From positions 186,001 to 250,000 of the forward strand of contig CALWRS010000001.1 of the NCBI GenBank assembly GCA_944384025.1: a stretch of DNA of 64,000 nt. Reading direction: 5' to 3'. Below are positions 8,756 through 17,078 of the stretch, one piece after another (the stretch's first letter is position 1; the number at the start of each line of letters is the position of its first letter). The notes beneath the pieces are model-generated. The model did no database searches, was not told the origin of the DNA, and was given only the letters and a program-made list of their open reading frames with translations. The stretch comes from an uncultured Lachnospiraceae bacterium. Its GTDB lineage: Bacteria; Bacillota; Clostridia; Lachnospirales; Lachnospiraceae. The position numbers were made by a program, and so were the translations under genes.

Positions 8756-9319
8756 ATGATCACATTAGAAAGAATGAGCGCGGAGGAAATGGCGGCGCTT
8801 TATGAAAGCCGGATGCGAAGCGATTTCCCGCCTGCAGAGTTAAAGCCGCTTAAAAAACTGCTTGCCTTAACGAAGCAGGGCGTTTACGACAATTTGCGTA
8901 TTTTGCTTAACGGCGAAGAAGCGGGGTACGCGCTTTTATTAAGAGAGGACAAAATGGGCTATGTCCTTTTGGACTATTTTGCAACATTTTCGGAAAAGCG
9001 AAACTTAGGAATTGGGAAGGACGCGCTAAAAGCCTTACAAGCGTTTTATCCGAAACACTGTATTTTGCTGGAGAGCGAATTTCCGGCGGACGCGCCAAAG
9101 CCGGAGATGGCTGCGCGGCGGCTTGGGTTTTACCACAGAAACGGCGCAAAAGACACTGGCGTAGAGAGCTGGATTTTCGGCGTGCACTTTGTTAATTTGC
9201 AGCTAGGCGATGCAAAGGACGAGTCGAAGGAAAGCGTCTGCGCAGCGCTTGAGAGCATATATGCCTACATCGTTCCAAATGAGCAGGAGCGAAAAGAACA
9301 GATTCGTATTGGAAAATAA
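8756..9319 (+). CDS. GNAT-family N-acetyltransferase
   Basis: The 187-residue protein has the GNAT acetyl-CoA-binding pattern: a hydrophobic strand followed by SEKRNLGIGKDAL (about 81-93, motif A R-x-x-G-x-G type) and a C-terminal AARRLGFYHR segment (motif B-like). The acceptor is unknown. It starts at ATG 8756 behind an AAGGAG site just after the glgD terminator, and ends 2 bp before the convergent trpF. It is a stand-alone gene. Confidence 0.75.
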   Translation: MITLERMSAEEMAALYESRMRSDFPPAELKPLKKLLALTKQGVYDNLRILLNGEEAGYALLLREDKMGYVLLDYFATFSEKRNLGIGKDALKALQAFYPKHCILLESEFPADAPKPEMAARRLGFYHRNGAKDTGVESWIFGVHFVNLQLGDAKDESKESVCAALESIYAYIVPNEQERKEQIRIGK

Positions 9320-9321
9320 TT

Positions 9322-9939
9322 TTAGGGTGTCGCGTTTTTTACAGCCTTTAAAAACGCAGAAGCCTTTTTTCTGTCTTTTCCAGGCGCGTCATCACGCTCC
9401 ACTCCCGAAGAGACGTCTACGACGTCCGGGTGGACAAAGGAAATCGCTTCGGCTACGTTTTCCGGCGTCAAGCCGCCGGCAAGCATCCAAAGTTTTTCGT
9501 CTCTTGGAAGCTTTAAGAGCTTGTTCCAGTCGAAGGATTTTCCGCTGCCGGGCTCGGCGGCGTCAAAGACGTAGCCGATAATTTTCGGGTTTTTCCGGTA
9601 AGCAGGAAACAGCGGCAGCTCGGACGCCTGAAAAGCTCTAAAGACCGGCAGCGGACAGTCTTTTAAAAGCGCATCGCTAAGCGCGCCGTGGATTTGAATC
9701 GCAAAAAAAGGCAGCGCCGCAATTTGCCGCAGCTGCTCCCCGGTGGGAGATACGACAACGGCAATCGGCCGAATTTCGGGACGCAGGGCTTTTAAAATCT
9801 CTTCTGCCTGCAAAAGCGTTTGGTTTCGCTTGCTTTTTGGGTAAAAAAGAACGATCCCTGCGTAATCCGGCCGCAGCTCATTCATAATTTCGGCATCGGC
9901 AGCCGACGTAAGGCCGCAGATTTTCACTTGCGTTTTCAT
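9322..9939 (-). CDS. trpF: Phosphoribosylanthranilate isomerase
   Basis: TrpF isomerises N-(5-phosphoribosyl)anthranilate in tryptophan synthesis. The 205-residue TIM barrel shows KICGLT near the N-terminus (catalytic Cys), the LAGGLTPENV phosphate-binding segment and VDVSSGVE with the catalytic Asp near the C-terminus. No other trp gene is in the window. It lies 36 bp downstream of the GH127 gene on the same strand and may be co-transcribed through the stem-loop there; a GGAGGAG site precedes the start. Confidence 0.9.
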   Translation of the reverse strand: MKTQVKICGLTSAADAEIMNELRPDYAGIVLFYPKSKRNQTLLQAEEILKALRPEIRPIAVVVSPTGEQLRQIAALPFFAIQIHGALSDALLKDCPLPVFRAFQASELPLFPAYRKNPKIIGYVFDAAEPGSGKSFDWNKLLKLPRDEKLWMLAGGLTPENVAEAISFVHPDVVDVSSGVERDDAPGKDRKKASAFLKAVKNATP

Positions 9940-9963
9940 ATTGCAAATCTCCTCCTTGGCGCA

Positions 9964-9991
9964 GGTGCAGAGCGCTTATTCGCTCTGCACC
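9964..9991 (-). other. Stem-loop over the GH127 stop codon
   Basis: An 11-bp perfect stem (arms 9964-9974 and 9981-9991) holds the GH127 stop codon in its 6-nt loop. There is no U-run, so it may act on mRNA stability or partial termination between GH127 and trpF. Confidence 0.5.
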
Positions 9992-11991
9992 CATACGCTC
10001 ATTTCGTTTTCTCCCCGGTTCGCCCATGTATAATATGGAACGAAGCGCAAAATTACCGGCTCTTTTTCGGGAATAGTGTAGGGCTTATAAAGCTCGGCAG
10101 AATCTTCGGAAACACGCTGCCGAAATCCCGGAATGCGAATCGACGGAAACTCTTCTCCAGCAATGCATATCGGCTCGACTTTTGCGGCGGCGTCGGGGGA
10201 GAGGGAGAGCCGCCACAGGCCTTCGCCGTTATCGACCGATTCCAGACAATAGACAACCGGTCCGCGGGTAACTGCCACTTTCCCGATGTTTTCCCGGACA
10301 AGAGGGCTGCACTGGCGAATGCAGACTTCCATAGGAAGCGTAAGCGTAAGACAGTCGGTGCGGCGAAACGCTTTCGTCAGGTACAAATATCCGTCGCGAA
10401 GCGTCTGCTTTGCGCCGCCAGCGCCGGCTAAAGCGTAGGTGCTGCACCAGCCGGGGATGCGAAGCGCCAGCGTAAACTCCGGCGTATCTTCCGGAAATTG
10501 TATGCGCACGCATCCGTTCCACGGAAATTCCGAAGAAACGCAAACGGAAAACGATTTGCCGCCAACTTGTTTTTGCACTGTCCCGCCAACATAGAGGTGG
10601 GCAAACAGCGTCGTCTCGTTTTCGGTGTAAGCGTAGCTGCCGATGGAGCCAATAAGGCGGGCAAGGTTTGGCGGGCAGCAGGCGCAGCCAAACCATTTTT
10701 GCCGCACCGGTTTTACGTGGAATTTTCGTTCGTCTAAGCGGCACGCCTCCGGCAAAACTTCCAGCGGATTTACGTAAAAGAAGCTCTTTCCGTCAAGCGC
10801 CATGCCGGAAAGCACGGTATTGTAAAGCGCGCGCTCCATCTCGTCTGCGTAGCGTCTGTCGGGGTGAATTTCAAGCATTCGCCGCGCAAAAAACATCAAG
10901 CCAATAGACGCGCACGTTTCAGCGTAAGCAGTGTCGTTTGGCAGGTCGTAAGGAAAAGAGAAGGCCTCGCCCATGTGCGTTTGGCCAATGCCGCCTGTAA
11001 TGTAGAGCTTTTTGCCGACCATGTTGTCCCAAAGCCGCCCACAGGCGTCAAAAAGGGACGCGTCGTTTGTTTCTTTTGCAACGGCCGCCATGCCTGAATA
11101 AAGGTAGACTGCCCGCACGGCGTGACCGACTGCCTCGTGCTGAGCGCGCACCGGAAGATGCGCTTGGTAATAGCTGTAGCGAAGCTCATCGGACGGGGAA
11201 GAAAGATTTTTCTCCTTATCAAAATAATACGGGCGGCTGCCGCGTTCGTCAACAAAAAAACGGGCCAGTTTTAAGTAACGCTCTTTGCCGGTCGTTTGGT
11301 ATAAGCGAACTAACGCCATCTCGGCAATTTCGTGTCCGGGGTAACCGCGCCGCTTGCCCTCTTCCTCGCCAAAGCAGGAAGAAACATAGTCCGCGTAGCG
11401 GCAGGCGGCGTCAAGTAACGGCGTCTTTTTGGTAGCTTCGTAATAAGCAACCGCGCCTTCAATCAAATGCCCTAAACAGTACAGTTCGTGGTGATCCTGC
11501 AAATTTGTAAATATTTTGTCAGTTCCGCTTAAAATGTATAAGGTGTCCAGATAGCCGTTTTCGAGCTGCGCTTTGCATACGATGTCAATCGCCTCGTCTG
11601 CGATTGCCTGCAGCTGTGGGTCGGGGTGCTGCGTGAGCGAATACGCAACCGCTTCAATCCACTTGTAAAAATCGCTGTCCTGAAAAACAAAGCCGTAAAA
11701 CTGATCGTCCGGGTTTTGCGGATCTTCGGGTGTAAAGACCCATCCTTCCTTTGTGAAGTGCGGTTCTAAAAAAGCGTCTCCAAGCTTTCTTTTTTTTTCG
11801 TTGCGCCGCACGGCAGCGCGAAAGTTATGCATACAGTAGCTTTTCGCCGCGCCGGGAATCCGGTCGTTGAGCGCATCCCACTGGTAAGGCAGTACGGCGG
11901 TGCGAACGAGTTCGGTTTCGCGGCTCCAAAACGGGTCCTGTATCGTTATGTGTTTTAAGGAAACGGGAGAGTTTGTCTGTTTTTTGTCCAT
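9976..11991 (-). CDS. GH127 family beta-L-arabinofuranosidase
   Basis: The family removes beta-L-arabinofuranose from arabino-oligosaccharides of plant glycoproteins. The 671-residue protein has the (alpha/alpha)6-barrel pattern and the expected zinc/catalytic residues: AYAETCASIG with Glu358 and Cys360, and CACCPPN with Cys436, Cys438 and Cys439. No signal peptide is visible, so it acts inside the cell on imported sugars. The start at 11991 is preferred because GGAGGC lies at 11996-12001, between it and the alternative ATG at 12003. It is divergent from an AraC regulator that is the obvious candidate controller. Confidence 0.9.
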   Translation of the reverse strand: MDKKQTNSPVSLKHITIQDPFWSRETELVRTAVLPYQWDALNDRIPGAAKSYCMHNFRAAVRRNEKKRKLGDAFLEPHFTKEGWVFTPEDPQNPDDQFYGFVFQDSDFYKWIEAVAYSLTQHPDPQLQAIADEAIDIVCKAQLENGYLDTLYILSGTDKIFTNLQDHHELYCLGHLIEGAVAYYEATKKTPLLDAACRYADYVSSCFGEEEGKRRGYPGHEIAEMALVRLYQTTGKERYLKLARFFVDERGSRPYYFDKEKNLSSPSDELRYSYYQAHLPVRAQHEAVGHAVRAVYLYSGMAAVAKETNDASLFDACGRLWDNMVGKKLYITGGIGQTHMGEAFSFPYDLPNDTAYAETCASIGLMFFARRMLEIHPDRRYADEMERALYNTVLSGMALDGKSFFYVNPLEVLPEACRLDERKFHVKPVRQKWFGCACCPPNLARLIGSIGSYAYTENETTLFAHLYVGGTVQKQVGGKSFSVCVSSEFPWNGCVRIQFPEDTPEFTLALRIPGWCSTYALAGAGGAKQTLRDGYLYLTKAFRRTDCLTLTLPMEVCIRQCSPLVRENIGKVAVTRGPVVYCLESVDNGEGLWRLSLSPDAAAKVEPICIAGEEFPSIRIPGFRQRVSEDSAELYKPYTIPEKEPVILRFVPYYTWANRGENEMSVWVQSE

Positions 11992-12050
11992 TGTAGCCTC
12001 CATTTCGATTTGTTGGAACTTATTCTAGCAAAACGGATTTGAATTTGCCA

Positions 12051-12079
12051 TTGCCAAGATGGAAAAAAACATGTATAAT
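12051..12079 (+). promoter_or_regulatory. Promoter of the araC-DUF3737-malY unit
   Basis: TTGCCA (12051-12056), 17 bp, then TATAAT (12074-12079), 36 bp upstream of the AraC start. A possible -10 for the divergent GH127 gene (TAGAAT on the minus strand, 12022-12027) shares this 123-bp gap. Confidence 0.7.
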
Positions 12080-12114
12080 TTGGAAAAGTAGTTTTCGGAG
12101 AAAGGCGGGAGACC

Positions 12115-12960
12115 ATGGTTCGATTGGAAAAGCTGGCCGCAAGAGAGGTTACCGGCGCGAATTACATTACGGCGGTAACCGGGATTGTACACCCTGACAG
12201 AGTTTTGGCCGAGCATGACTTTTTGTATATGCTCGACGGCGAATGGGAAATTATGGAAGACGGCGTAGCTTATCCTATGCGCTCGGACGACTGCCTGATT
12301 TTGCCCGCAAAACGGCACCACTACGGCCGGACGCTTTGCAGTTCGGGAAACCGGCATATTTATTTTCACATCGTGCCTACGAAGGCGGAGCTGCAAGGGA
12401 CGACCGGAGCGGACTCTTCGTTTTTCGAGCTGCCGTCGTTATTTTCCTGCCGGCGCTACCCGCAGGTGCGCAGATATTTTCAGGAGATCGTCTCCATCTT
12501 CTGGTCGGAAGGAAAAGAGCGGGAGAACCGCCTTTCGCTTCTGGTGAATCTGCTGCTTTGTACGCTTGTGGAAATTAAAGCGGAGGACGGCGCTTCCGGT
12601 GAGGGCGACTGGTTAGTGGAAATGGTTTGCCGTGAACTGCACGCAAATCCCCAGCGGTTCTTTTCCGCGCCGGAGATTGCCGAGCTTTGCGGCGTTTGTC
12701 CGAAAACGCTGAACAATCGATTTCTGCGTGCGATGGGACGTACCTTTTGCGCATACCAAACGGAATTAAAGCTTCGGATGGTGCGGGATTATTTGCTGCA
12801 TCAGCCGGGAGCGCGCCTGCACGAAGCGGCGCTTAATTTCGGCTTTTGCGACGAGTTTCATTTAAGCAGAGTATTTAAAAAGCAGTTCGGGGTATCGCCC
12901 AGAGCGTTCCGCTGCTCCGCCGGAGACAAAGCGCGCTCTTTGCAAAAGCCCGAAGAATAA
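12115..12960 (+). CDS. AraC-family transcriptional regulator
   Basis: The 281-residue protein has an N-terminal cupin-like sensor (about 15-90, including HDFLYMLDGEWEIMEDG) and a C-terminal double helix-turn-helix (about 175-270). The second helix-turn-helix ends in the family signature LHEAALNFGFCDEFHLSRVFKK followed by FGVSPRAFR; for reference, only fragments of it are quoted here. It lies divergent to GH127, so a sugar-responsive activator of that gene is likely. DUF3737 and malY follow on the same strand with a 21-bp gap. Confidence 0.85.
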   Translation: MVRLEKLAAREVTGANYITAVTGIVHPDRVLAEHDFLYMLDGEWEIMEDGVAYPMRSDDCLILPAKRHHYGRTLCSSGNRHIYFHIVPTKAELQGTTGADSSFFELPSLFSCRRYPQVRRYFQEIVSIFWSEGKERENRLSLLVNLLLCTLVEIKAEDGASGEGDWLVEMVCRELHANPQRFFSAPEIAELCGVCPKTLNNRFLRAMGRTFCAYQTELKLRMVRDYLLHQPGARLHEAALNFGFCDEFHLSRVFKKQFGVSPRAFRCSAGDKARSLQKPEE

Positions 12961-12981
12961 AAGAAAGGAAGAAAAGGGAGC

Positions 12982-13836
12982 ATGGAAGAAAAGAAAAAAA
13001 CAGTATACACACAACAGCGTTTTACCGGGGAGCGGGCGCTGTTTATGAGCCGCGACCTAGAAATAGCAGACTGTATTTTTGCAGACGGTGAGTCGCCGCT
13101 TAAAGAAAGCCGGAACTTAAATATTTCAAACAGTATGTTTCAGTGGAAATACCCGTTGTGGTATTGTAAAGACGTTTTGGTCGAAAACTGCGCATTGCTT
13201 GAGATGGCAAGAGCAGGCATTTGGTATACGGACAACATTACGCTTAAAAACGTTACGTACGAAGCGCCCAAAGGATTCCGGCGCTGCAAAAACGTAGGCA
13301 TCGAAAACGTTCATTTTTCACACGCGGCAGAGACGCTTTGGAATTGTATGCAGGTGCGCCTTACGAATGTGGAAGCCCACGGCGACTATTTTGCGATGAA
13401 CAGCTCGGATATGACGATTGACGGGCTTTCCTTAGTCGGAAATTACTCGTTTGACGGATGCCGAAACTTAACGATTCGCAACTCGCGGCTGCTCTCCAAA
13501 GACGCTTTTTGGAACTGCGAAAACGTAGTTGTGACGGATTCATTTATTGCTGGAGAATACTTGGGCTGGAACGCGAAAAACGTTGTACTTGAAAACTGTA
13601 CCATCGAGAGCCTGCAGGGAATGTGCTATATGGAAAATCTGACGCTGAAAAACTGCAAGCTGCTAAACACGGATTTGGCGTTTGAATATTCTACGGTTGA
13701 CGCCGACGTTACGACTTCCATTGTCAGCGTGAAAAACCCGATTTCCGGAAAAATCCGCGCAAAGAGCATCGGCGAGATTATTTTTGACGACCCGGCGATT
13801 CGTCCGGAGGCTACCAACATCCAAACAGAGGAGTAG
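12982..13836 (+). CDS. DUF3737 family protein (beta-helix repeats)
   Basis: The 284-residue protein consists largely of ~20-residue repeats of the type N-x-x-I/V-x-N-S/C (for example NLNISNSMF, DVLVENCAL, NVVVTDSFI, NVVLENCTI), predicting a right-handed parallel beta-helix like pectate-lyase folds. It matches the DUF3737 family as I know it. No signal peptide is present, so it should be cytoplasmic and its substrate is unknown. Its stop codon lies 8 bp upstream of the MalY/PatB start, suggesting a shared process. Confidence 0.78.
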   Translation: MEEKKKTVYTQQRFTGERALFMSRDLEIADCIFADGESPLKESRNLNISNSMFQWKYPLWYCKDVLVENCALLEMARAGIWYTDNITLKNVTYEAPKGFRRCKNVGIENVHFSHAAETLWNCMQVRLTNVEAHGDYFAMNSSDMTIDGLSLVGNYSFDGCRNLTIRNSRLLSKDAFWNCENVVVTDSFIAGEYLGWNAKNVVLENCTIESLQGMCYMENLTLKNCKLLNTDLAFEYSTVDADVTTSIVSVKNPISGKIRAKSIGEIIFDDPAIRPEATNIQTEE

Positions 13837-13844
13837 TGGTTTGC

Positions 13845-15002
13845 ATGAAATATGATTTTGACACCCCCGTAGACCGTCGGGGAACGAATTCGCTAAAGTG
13901 GGACGTGCCGGAAGGAGAGCTTCCGATGTGGGTTGCCGACATGGACTTTCGCACGGCTCCGGTTGTAGTGGAGGCGCTTAGAAAGCGTTTGGAAAACGGA
14001 GTCTTTGGGTATTCGGTCGTTCCTGCGAAGTGGTACGACGCGTATATCGACTGGTGGAAGCGCCGCCACGCGTTTGCGATGCGTCCCGAATGGCTTATTT
14101 TTTGCACGGGCGTTGTTCCGGCAATTACGTGCGCAGTAAAGCGGCTGACAAACGTAGGCGACAACGTCTTAGTGCAGACGCCGGTTTACGATATTTTCTT
14201 TCATTCGATTGAAAACGGCGGGCGGCACGTACTGGAAAACCGCCTTTTGTACGACGGCGAAAAGTACGAGATGGATTTTGCGGATCTGGAGGAAAAACTG
14301 GCGCATCCGTTAACGACGCTGATGATTTTATGCAACCCGCATAACCCTGTTGGAAAAATCTGGAGTCGCGAGCAGTTAGCGCGCGTGGGCGAACTTTGCA
14401 AAAAGCACCACGTGACCGTGCTCTCGGACGAAATCCATTGCGACTTGACAAAGCCGGGAATCGGGTATGTGCCTTTTGCCGCAGCTTCAAAGACGTGCGC
14501 CGAAATTAGCGTAACGTGTTTAGCGGCCAGCAAGGCGTTTAATTTAGCCGGACTTCAGTCGGCGGCAGTCGTTGTGTGCGAAGAAGGACTTAGGCAGAAA
14601 ATGAACCGCGGGCTTAATTCCGACGAAATTGCCGAGCCGGGCTGCTTTGCCGTGGACGGCGTCGTTGCCGCGCTTTGTAAAGGGGAAGAGTGGCTAGAAG
14701 AGCTTCGTGCGTACTTGTTTGCAAACAAGGAGTTTGCGGTTTCGTATTTAAAAGAGCATTGTCCGAAGCTGCGCGTTGTGGATTCGGAGGCAACCTACCT
14801 TTTGTGGATCGATTGCAGCGCTTATACGAAGAATACGTCGGATTTTTGCGAATGGCTCCGGCGAGAAAAAAAGCTGTTTATCACTGAAGGCGGGCAGTAC
14901 CGCGGAAACGGCGCTTCGTTTGTGCGCATAAATTTGGCATGTCCGCGCGCGCAGGTTGCCAAAGGGCTTGAGCGCTTTGCAGCGGGCTTAGAAGCCTTTT
15001 AG
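13845..15002 (+). CDS. MalY/PatB-type PLP aminotransferase (putative C-S beta-lyase)
   Basis: The 385-residue protein is a class I/II aminotransferase of the MalY/PatB group, whose members cleave cystathionine or cysteine conjugates; some are transcription modulators. Motifs include PMWVADMDF near residue 27, CNPHNPVGKIW, SDEIHCDL and ASKAFNLAGLQ with the PLP Lys at residue 230. ATG at 13845 is chosen because it follows an AGAGGAG site that overlaps the end of DUF3737; a GTG at 13836 is less likely. It overlaps the convergent response regulator by 4 nt. Confidence 0.88.
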   Translation: MKYDFDTPVDRRGTNSLKWDVPEGELPMWVADMDFRTAPVVVEALRKRLENGVFGYSVVPAKWYDAYIDWWKRRHAFAMRPEWLIFCTGVVPAITCAVKRLTNVGDNVLVQTPVYDIFFHSIENGGRHVLENRLLYDGEKYEMDFADLEEKLAHPLTTLMILCNPHNPVGKIWSREQLARVGELCKKHHVTVLSDEIHCDLTKPGIGYVPFAAASKTCAEISVTCLAASKAFNLAGLQSAAVVVCEEGLRQKMNRGLNSDEIAEPGCFAVDGVVAALCKGEEWLEELRAYLFANKEFAVSYLKEHCPKLRVVDSEATYLLWIDCSAYTKNTSDFCEWLRREKKLFITEGGQYRGNGASFVRINLACPRAQVAKGLERFAAGLEAF

Positions 15003-15625
15003 GATTTTAAATTCCTGTAATAAAAGCACGCCAACTGCGTTCGGTCGCGCAGTTCGAGCTTCTCTAAAATCGTACTGATATAATTTCGCACGGTGCCCTC
15101 GCCTAAGTAGAGCGCAGCAGCAATTTCTTTATTGTTCTGGCCATCCGCCACAAGGCGGATGATTGCCAGTTCTTTTTCGTTTAGCCCAAAGGACTGCGGC
15201 GTGTGGTCTGTGCGTGCCTGCAGCAGGGCGGGAAGTTTTTCCATAACTCCCTCGCCAAAAACGGTCTGCCCGTTGTAAACTGCCGTAATTGCCGGGGCAA
15301 TCCCCAAAAACGCCTGCTTTAAAAGGTAGCCCTTTGCGCCGATTCGAAGCGCCTGAATAATATATTCATCGTCGGAAAAGGTCGTCAGCAGCAAAATGCG
15401 GGCGTCCGGGTACATTTCTAAAATTTTAGCGGAAGCTTCTAACCCGCTCATCCCCTCCATGCGGATATCCATCAGCAAAACGTCCGGCTGGTGCGCTTTA
15501 TAAAGTGTAATTGCCTCGCTCCCGCTTTTTCCAAGCGCCGCCACCGTCATCTCCGGCTGCGCTTCTAAGATCGTTTTTAGCGCCATCGCAACAAGCGGAT
15601 CGTCGTCAACAATAAGAATCTTCAT
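14999..15625 (-). CDS. NarL/FixJ-family response regulator
   Basis: The 208-residue protein has a receiver domain with acidic residues Asp7-9, phospho-acceptor Asp53 and Lys103, and a C-terminal LuxR-type helix-turn-helix (about 144-205, LNEKELAIIRLVADGQNNKEI...). It is 12 bp downstream of its cognate kinase. The nearest divergent target is the ABC exporter operon at 17079-20330, so this regulator probably controls it. The gene converges with malY. Confidence 0.92.
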   Translation of the reverse strand: MKILIVDDDPLVAMALKTILEAQPEMTVAALGKSGSEAITLYKAHQPDVLLMDIRMEGMSGLEASAKILEMYPDARILLLTTFSDDEYIIQALRIGAKGYLLKQAFLGIAPAITAVYNGQTVFGEGVMEKLPALLQARTDHTPQSFGLNEKELAIIRLVADGQNNKEIAAALYLGEGTVRNYISTILEKLELRDRTQLACFYYRNLKS

Positions 15626-15637
15626 GCAAGCCTCCTC

Positions 15638-16738
15638 TTAGCAAGCCTTTTTCATAATCGAAATAAAAATCTGAAAGCCGTGCTCGCGTCGAATTTTCAG
15701 CGTTCCGCCTAGCGCGCGCACGCGTTCCGCCATCCCAAGCAGGCCGATTCCCGGATTTTTCGTATCGCCTTGCTGGGAGCCGTTATCAAACAGTAACAGC
15801 TGATAAAAGGCGGGATGCTCGCGCAAAAGAATCCGAAACTCCGTAGCGTCGCTGTGGCGAAGCGTATTCGTAAGCGCTTCTTGAATAATGGCAATAAAGC
15901 CGATTTTCAGCTCTCGCGGCAGCTGATCGCTCATGTCGTAGTCTACCGTTACATGAAGCCCTTCGGTAGAGCGGGCAAGCTCCTTAACGAAACTTTGCAA
16001 ATTTACCGAATCGTCGTGCAAGTCGTGGACGCTTTGCCTAATTCCGGTCATCGCCGTGCTTAGCGTATCTTGAAGCGATAAAAGTGGTCCCTTTAGCGAC
16101 TCGTCCTTTTGGATTGTTAAAAGTGCGCCTACTTGTAAGATCGAGCGCGTCAGCAAATGCCCTACGCCGTCGTGGATTTCTCTGGCAATGCGGTTTCGCT
16201 CCCGCAAAATAGCGACCGAAACGAGAGCGTCCTGCTGCGACTGTAAGAGCCGGTAGTTGTCTTCGGCGATTTGCTGGTGCTCCTTGGCGTTGTCACGCAG
16301 CGACCGCAGCTTTGCCGTCAGCTCGTCGAGCTTTGCTGATGCAAGCGCAAGCGACACGGCGCAGGCGGCGAGCAGCAGAAACGGCGGCAGCGCCGCGAAG
16401 GAAAAGGGGAGCGCCGCCAAAAGCAGGGCGGCAGGAATCAAAAGGACGGTCTTTTGGCGGCAGCGCAGCCCGTCGTAAAGCGTCACCGGAAGAAAGAGCA
16501 GCAAAAGGGGAAGCTTCCCGGCAAGCAGCAGGTAGACCAGCAGCAGAGGCGCAAAGCTCCTCCGCGGGCTTTTAGCGGCAGCTTCGCGGGGGGATGGGTC
16601 AATCCGAAGCTCGGCGAGACAGCAGGCTACAAGGGAGAGCAGGAACGCGGCGACGGAGGCACGGTCGATTCCGGCAAGAGAAAAAGCAAAATAGCCGCAC
16701 GAAAGCAGAAGCAGCAGCTTGTTGCAGATATGTTTCAT
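15638..16738 (-). CDS. Membrane sensor histidine kinase (HisKA_3 type)
   Basis: The 366-residue protein has about five to six N-terminal membrane segments (roughly 5-135), a coiled stretch (135-180), a HisKA_3 phospho-acceptor region ERNRIAREIHDGVGH with His189, and a HATPase domain with QEALTNTLRHS (N box) and NPGIGLLGMAERV (G box). It lacks a large extracellular sensor domain, like kinases that sense membrane-active compounds or work through their transporter. Start 16738 has an AAAGGTGG site; the open frame upstream to 16846 runs through the promoter region. Confidence 0.9.
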   Translation of the reverse strand: MKHICNKLLLLLSCGYFAFSLAGIDRASVAAFLLSLVACCLAELRIDPSPREAAAKSPRRSFAPLLLVYLLLAGKLPLLLLFLPVTLYDGLRCRQKTVLLIPAALLLAALPFSFAALPPFLLLAACAVSLALASAKLDELTAKLRSLRDNAKEHQQIAEDNYRLLQSQQDALVSVAILRERNRIAREIHDGVGHLLTRSILQVGALLTIQKDESLKGPLLSLQDTLSTAMTGIRQSVHDLHDDSVNLQSFVKELARSTEGLHVTVDYDMSDQLPRELKIGFIAIIQEALTNTLRHSDATEFRILLREHPAFYQLLLFDNGSQQGDTKNPGIGLLGMAERVRALGGTLKIRREHGFQIFISIMKKAC

Positions 16739-16780
16739 GGGTTCGCCACCTTTCTGTTTCCCGTTTTTGTATGGCATTTT

Positions 16781-16823
16781 CAGTATACAGGAATCAGTAT
16801 ACAGGAAAAAGTGACAAATGTCA
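16781..16823. promoter_or_regulatory. Direct and inverted repeats upstream of the kinase, possible regulator site
   Basis: The 12-mer CAGTATACAGGA occurs twice, at 16781-16792 and 16795-16806, spaced by one and a half helical turns (14 bp). A small palindrome TGACA-2-TGTCA follows at 16812-16823. Placed between the divergent kinase and exporter, these are plausible binding sites for the NarL-type regulator. TATACT on the minus strand within each repeat could also be a -10 for the kinase. Confidence 0.45.
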
Positions 16824-16869
16824 TTTCCCTTTTTGACGCGCCGCACTTTTTTTCGTTGCGTCGTTACTG

Positions 16870-17049
16870 TATATTAGATGGGAGATGACCCCCGCCTCTA
16901 TAGGTGGGGGGGGTAACGAATTTGTATCAGTGGCGGGTGTCAATCCCCCATCTGATATACGCTCCGCGAGGATGCGCAGGGATTCGGATAGGAATTATGT
17001 CGGCAAAAGCCGACCCGAATCCCGCGCCAAGACTCGCGAGCGAGTCTTG
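16870..17049 (+). repeat. Structured intergenic repeat, copy 1 (full length)
   Basis: The element begins with an inverted-repeat unit: TATATTAGATGGG (16870-16882) against CCCATCTGATATA (16947-16959), enclosing a 9-bp hairpin (16889-16910). A linker of the type ACGCTCCGCGAGGATGCGCA follows. Hairpin 2 pairs GGGATTCGG (16979-16987) with CCGAATCCC (17015-17023) around an inner GTCGGC/GCCGAC stem. Hairpin 3 pairs CAAGACTCGC (17028-17037) with GCGAGTCTTG (17040-17049). It fills most of the gap between the divergent kinase and the exporter, in the likely 5' leader of the exporter operon. Related copies lie at four other places in the window. Confidence 0.85.
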
Positions 17050-17078
17050 AATGTAAAAAAAGGAAAGGAAGGGGCGCT

